14,834 nucleotides of DNA, taken from an uncultured Beijerinckiaceae bacterium. GTDB taxonomy: Bacteria > Pseudomonadota > Alphaproteobacteria > Rhizobiales > Beijerinckiaceae. The number at the start of each line of letters is the position of its first letter. Positions within the stretch are counted from its first letter, which is position 1. The notes below the pieces were generated by a model. It had not been told where the DNA came from, did no database searches, and saw only the letters and a program-made list of their open reading frames with translations. The position numbers and the translations under genes are program-made. Below are positions 12,214 through 14,834 of the stretch, one piece after another. The DNA lies in NCBI GenBank assembly GCA_937863205.1, contig CALMGA010000020.1:1-14834 (forward strand), in the 5' to 3' direction.

Positions 12214-14834
12214 GTGACAGATCTGAAACGCGCCGTCGCCGAACTGAAGAAGGGCGGCTCCCTCACCCTGTCGTGCGTGCCCGAAGGCTTCGACGCGTTC
12301 TGCGTCGCCGACCTCGCCCATGCGCTGGCCCGCGACGCCGAGCGCCGGGCGGTGGTGTTCGTCCACGTCGCCCGCGACGAAACCAGGGCCCGGGCCTTCG
12401 CCGAGGCGCTGGCCTTCGCCGCGCCCGACATCGAGGTGCTCGACCTGCCGGGCTGGGATTGCCAGCCCTACGACCGCGTATCGCCCAACGCCGCCGTCGC
12501 CGCGCGGCGGATGACGGCGCTGGCGCGGCTCGCCCGCTCGCGCTCATCGGAGGAGCGCCCCCGCCTGCTCTCGACCACCGTGTCCGCGCTGTTGCAAAGG
12601 GTTCCGCCGCTCGCCCGCGTCGCCAAGGATTCCTTCGCCGCCGCGCCGGGCAACGCCGTCGACATCGAGGAGCTGGTGCGCTGGCTGGAGATCAACGGCT
12701 TCGCCCGCTCCTCCACCGTGCGCGATACCGGCGACTACGCCGTGCGCGGCGGCATCGTCGATCTGTTCGCCCCCGCCCTGCCGCAGCCGATCCGCCTCGA
12801 CTTCTTCGGCGACACGCTGGAATCGATCCGCACCTTTGATCCGGAAACGCAGCGCACCTCCGGCCAACTCAAGGCCCTCGACCTCGTGCCGATGAGCGAA
12901 GTGCAGCTGACCACCGAGGCGATCAAGCGCTTCCGCAACGCCTACACCTCGCGCTTCGGCGGGCTGACGAGGGGCGACACGCTTTACGAGGCGATCAGCG
13001 AGGGGCGGCGCACACCGGGTCTGGAGCACTGGCTGCCGCTGTTCTACGAAACGCTCGACCCCCTGTGGTCCTACACCGGCGGCGCGCCGCTGATCCTGGA
13101 CGGTTCGGTGCGCGAGGCGGCGGCCGAGCGCTTCAAGCAGATCGCCGACTACTACGACGCCCGCCGCACGGCCTACGAGGCCGGGCCGGGAGCCTCGACC
13201 TACAAGCCGATGCCGCCCGATGCGCTCTACCTCGACGAGAAGACCTGGACCAAGCGCCTGGGCGAGATGTCGGTGGTTCAGATTTCCCCACGCGGCGTGC
13301 CGGAGGGCAGCCGTGGCCTGGTGGTCGACGCGGGCGGGCGGCCGGGACGGTCCTTCGCCCCCGAACGCGCCGACGAAAGCCGCAACGTCTTCGAGGCCAC
13401 CGCCGCGCACGTCCGCGACCTGCAATCGCGCTCCAAGCACGTCATCCTCGCCGCCTGGTCTGACGGCTCGCGCGAGCGCCTCGCCGGCGTGCTCGCCGAC
13501 CACGGCCTGAGCGCGACGGTTGCCGTGTCGCAGCTCGGCCACGCGCTGCACCACAAGGGCCGCAAGGCCGCTCTCGCCGTGTTCGGCCTGGAACAGGGTT
13601 TCGAGGCCGGCGACATCGCCGTGATCTCCGAGCAGGACATCCTCGGCGACCGGCTCGTGCGCAAGCGCAAGAACCCCAAGCGGGCGCAGAACTTCCTCAG
13701 CGAGATCGGGGCGATCACCGCCGGCGACATCGTGGTTCACGCCGACCACGGCATCGCCCGCTACCACGGCCTGCACCCCATCGAGGCGGCCGGCGTGCGC
13801 CACGACTGCCTGGAGCTGCACTATGCCGAGGGCGTCAAGCTGTACCTCCCCGTCGAGAACCTGGAGTTGCTTTCCCGTTACGGCTCCGAGGACACGGAAG
13901 TTCAGCTCGACCGCCTCGGCGGCGGTGCCTGGCAGAAGCGCAAGGCGCGCATGCGCAAGCGCGTGCTGGAGATGGCCGCCGGCCTCATCAAGATCGCCGC
14001 CGCCCGTGCCACCGCGTTGGCGCCGAAGCTGGTGCCGCCCGACGGCCTTTACGCCGAGTTCTGCGCCGGCTTCCCCTACGACGAGACCGACGACCAGGAG
14101 AGCGCGATCGGTGCCGCCCTCGATGATCTCGCCTCCGGCCACCCGATGGACCGGCTGGTGTGCGGCGACGTCGGCTTCGGCAAGACGGAAGTCGCGATGC
14201 GCGCCGCCTTCGCCACCGCCATCAACGGCAAGCAGGTCGCCGTGGTGGTGCCGACCACGCTGCTCGCCCGCCAGCATTTCCGCAACTTCGCCGAGCGCTT
14301 CGCCCACCTGCCGGTCAAGGTGGCGCAGCTCAGCCGCATGGTCGGTGCCGGCGACCTCAAGAGCAACAAGAGCGGCATCGCGTCCGGCTCGGTCGACATC
14401 GTGGTCGGCACCCATGCCGTGCTCGGCAAGGGGATCGACTTCAAGGATCTGGGCCTCGTGATCGTCGACGAGGAGCAGCACTTCGGCGTCAAGCACAAGG
14501 AGCGGCTGAAGGACCTGCGCGCCGCCGTGCACGTGCTCACCCTGTCGGCGACGCCGATCCCGCGCACCCTGCAGCTCGCGATGACGGGCGTTCGCGACCT
14601 CAGCATCATCGCGACGCCGCCGGTGGACCGGCTCGCCGTTCGCACCTTCGTCTCGCCCTTCGACGAGCTGCTGGTGCGCGAAGCCCTGCTGCGCGAGCGA
14701 TACCGCGGCGGGCAGAGCTTCTATGTCTGCCCGCGCATCGAGCACCTCGACGAGGCCCAGGCCTTCCTCCGTCAGGCCGTGCCGGAGGCCAAGGTGGTGG
14801 TGGCGCACGGGCAGATGCCGCCGACCGAGCTGGA
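12214..14834 (+). CDS. mfd: Transcription-repair coupling factor Mfd, N-terminal three quarters (cut by window edge)
   Basis: ATP-driven translocase that removes RNA polymerase stalled at DNA lesions and recruits UvrA. The visible 873 codons of about 1,150-1,200 are open to the right edge. The UvrB-like N-terminal module includes CQPYDRVSPNAAVAARRM and VRDTGDYAVRGGIVDLFAPALPQPIRLDFFGDTLESIRTFD. The CarD-like RNA polymerase-interaction domain begins near residue 503 (AGDIVVHADHGIARYHGL). Helicase lobe 1 has Walker A GDVGFGKT (651-658), VVVPTTLLARQHF, DEEQHFG (752 onward) and LSATPIPRTL (SAT at 778-780). Lobe 2 begins at the edge; the UvrA-binding-site-like autoinhibitory end is not seen. GTG at 12214 is the first in-frame start after the nitroreductase stop. 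No clear Shine-Dalgarno sequence precedes it, so the exact start is less certain than the identity. Confidence 0.97.
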   Translation, partial: MTDLKRAVAELKKGGSLTLSCVPEGFDAFCVADLAHALARDAERRAVVFVHVARDETRARAFAEALAFAAPDIEVLDLPGWDCQPYDRVSPNAAVAARRMTALARLARSRSSEERPRLLSTTVSALLQRVPPLARVAKDSFAAAPGNAVDIEELVRWLEINGFARSSTVRDTGDYAVRGGIVDLFAPALPQPIRLDFFGDTLESIRTFDPETQRTSGQLKALDLVPMSEVQLTTEAIKRFRNAYTSRFGGLTRGDTLYEAISEGRRTPGLEHWLPLFYETLDPLWSYTGGAPLILDGSVREAAAERFKQIADYYDARRTAYEAGPGASTYKPMPPDALYLDEKTWTKRLGEMSVVQISPRGVPEGSRGLVVDAGGRPGRSFAPERADESRNVFEATAAHVRDLQSRSKHVILAAWSDGSRERLAGVLADHGLSATVAVSQLGHALHHKGRKAALAVFGLEQGFEAGDIAVISEQDILGDRLVRKRKNPKRAQNFLSEIGAITAGDIVVHADHGIARYHGLHPIEAAGVRHDCLELHYAEGVKLYLPVENLELLSRYGSEDTEVQLDRLGGGAWQKRKARMRKRVLEMAAGLIKIAAARATALAPKLVPPDGLYAEFCAGFPYDETDDQESAIGAALDDLASGHPMDRLVCGDVGFGKTEVAMRAAFATAINGKQVAVVVPTTLLARQHFRNFAERFAHLPVKVAQLSRMVGAGDLKSNKSGIASGSVDIVVGTHAVLGKGIDFKDLGLVIVDEEQHFGVKHKERLKDLRAAVHVLTLSATPIPRTLQLAMTGVRDLSIIATPPVDRLAVRTFVSPFDELLVREALLRERYRGGQSFYVCPRIEHLDEAQAFLRQAVPEAKVVVAHGQMPPTEL

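Noticed and set aside
12544..14808. 754-codon open frame on the minus strand across mfd
   Set aside because: It is the antisense shadow of mfd, produced by GC-rich codon bias. The mfd frame on the plus strand carries all helicase motifs; the antisense product is His/Ala/Glu/Val-rich with no recognisable domain.
1..14834. tRNA, rRNA, riboswitch, insertion sequence or CRISPR array
   Set aside because: No cloverleaf-like sequence, transposase, terminal repeats or regularly spaced repeats were visible; the only tandem repeat lies inside the basic protein gene.

Overview
This is a GC-rich window (about two thirds G+C by eye) of densely packed chromosomal housekeeping genes. It most likely comes from an alphaproteobacterium of the order Hyphomicrobiales (Rhizobiales), in or near Methylobacteriaceae. 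The main reasons are the RNase D, PPK/PPX and AspRS sequence types, an Omp25/Omp31-type porin with the ADLP...PVY mature N-terminus, a short two-CBS protein, a chlorite dismutase-like haem protein, and many GTG/TTG starts. The assignment is from remembered family features, not a search. I see no rRNA, tRNA, insertion sequence, phage gene, integrase or CRISPR array.

Layout, left to right. The left edge holds the 5' third of aspS on the minus strand. Upstream of it, in the same direction, is a chlorite dismutase-family gene interrupted by one in-frame amber codon. After a 326-base divergent spacer comes rnd (RNase D) on the plus strand. It meets the minus-strand ppk-ppx polyphosphate operon tail to tail with 25 bases between stop codons; a hairpin over the rnd stop codon may end transcription there. 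Divergent from ppk is a two-CBS-domain protein. It converges on the minus-strand folE-hisI pair. Divergent from folE is an IscU/NifU-like scaffold gene, followed on the plus strand by an Omp25/31-type porin, two nearly duplicate terminator hairpins, yidD, a small very basic secreted repeat protein, a nitroreductase and the first three quarters of mfd, which runs off the right edge.

How the genes relate. ppk and ppx form a synthesis/degradation pair for polyphosphate and overlap by four bases (TTGA), so they are probably translationally coupled. folE (folate/pterin synthesis) and hisI (histidine synthesis) are separated by one base. yidD (membrane insertion), the porin and the secreted basic protein all concern the envelope, but each seems to have its own control region. 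rnd and mfd serve RNA processing and transcription-coupled repair.

No obviously new multi-gene system is present. The items most worth a second look are the amber-interrupted haem protein gene, the Lys/Arg-rich secreted repeat protein with only two acidic residues after its signal peptide, the IscU-like protein lacking two expected cluster ligands, and the tandem terminator duplication.
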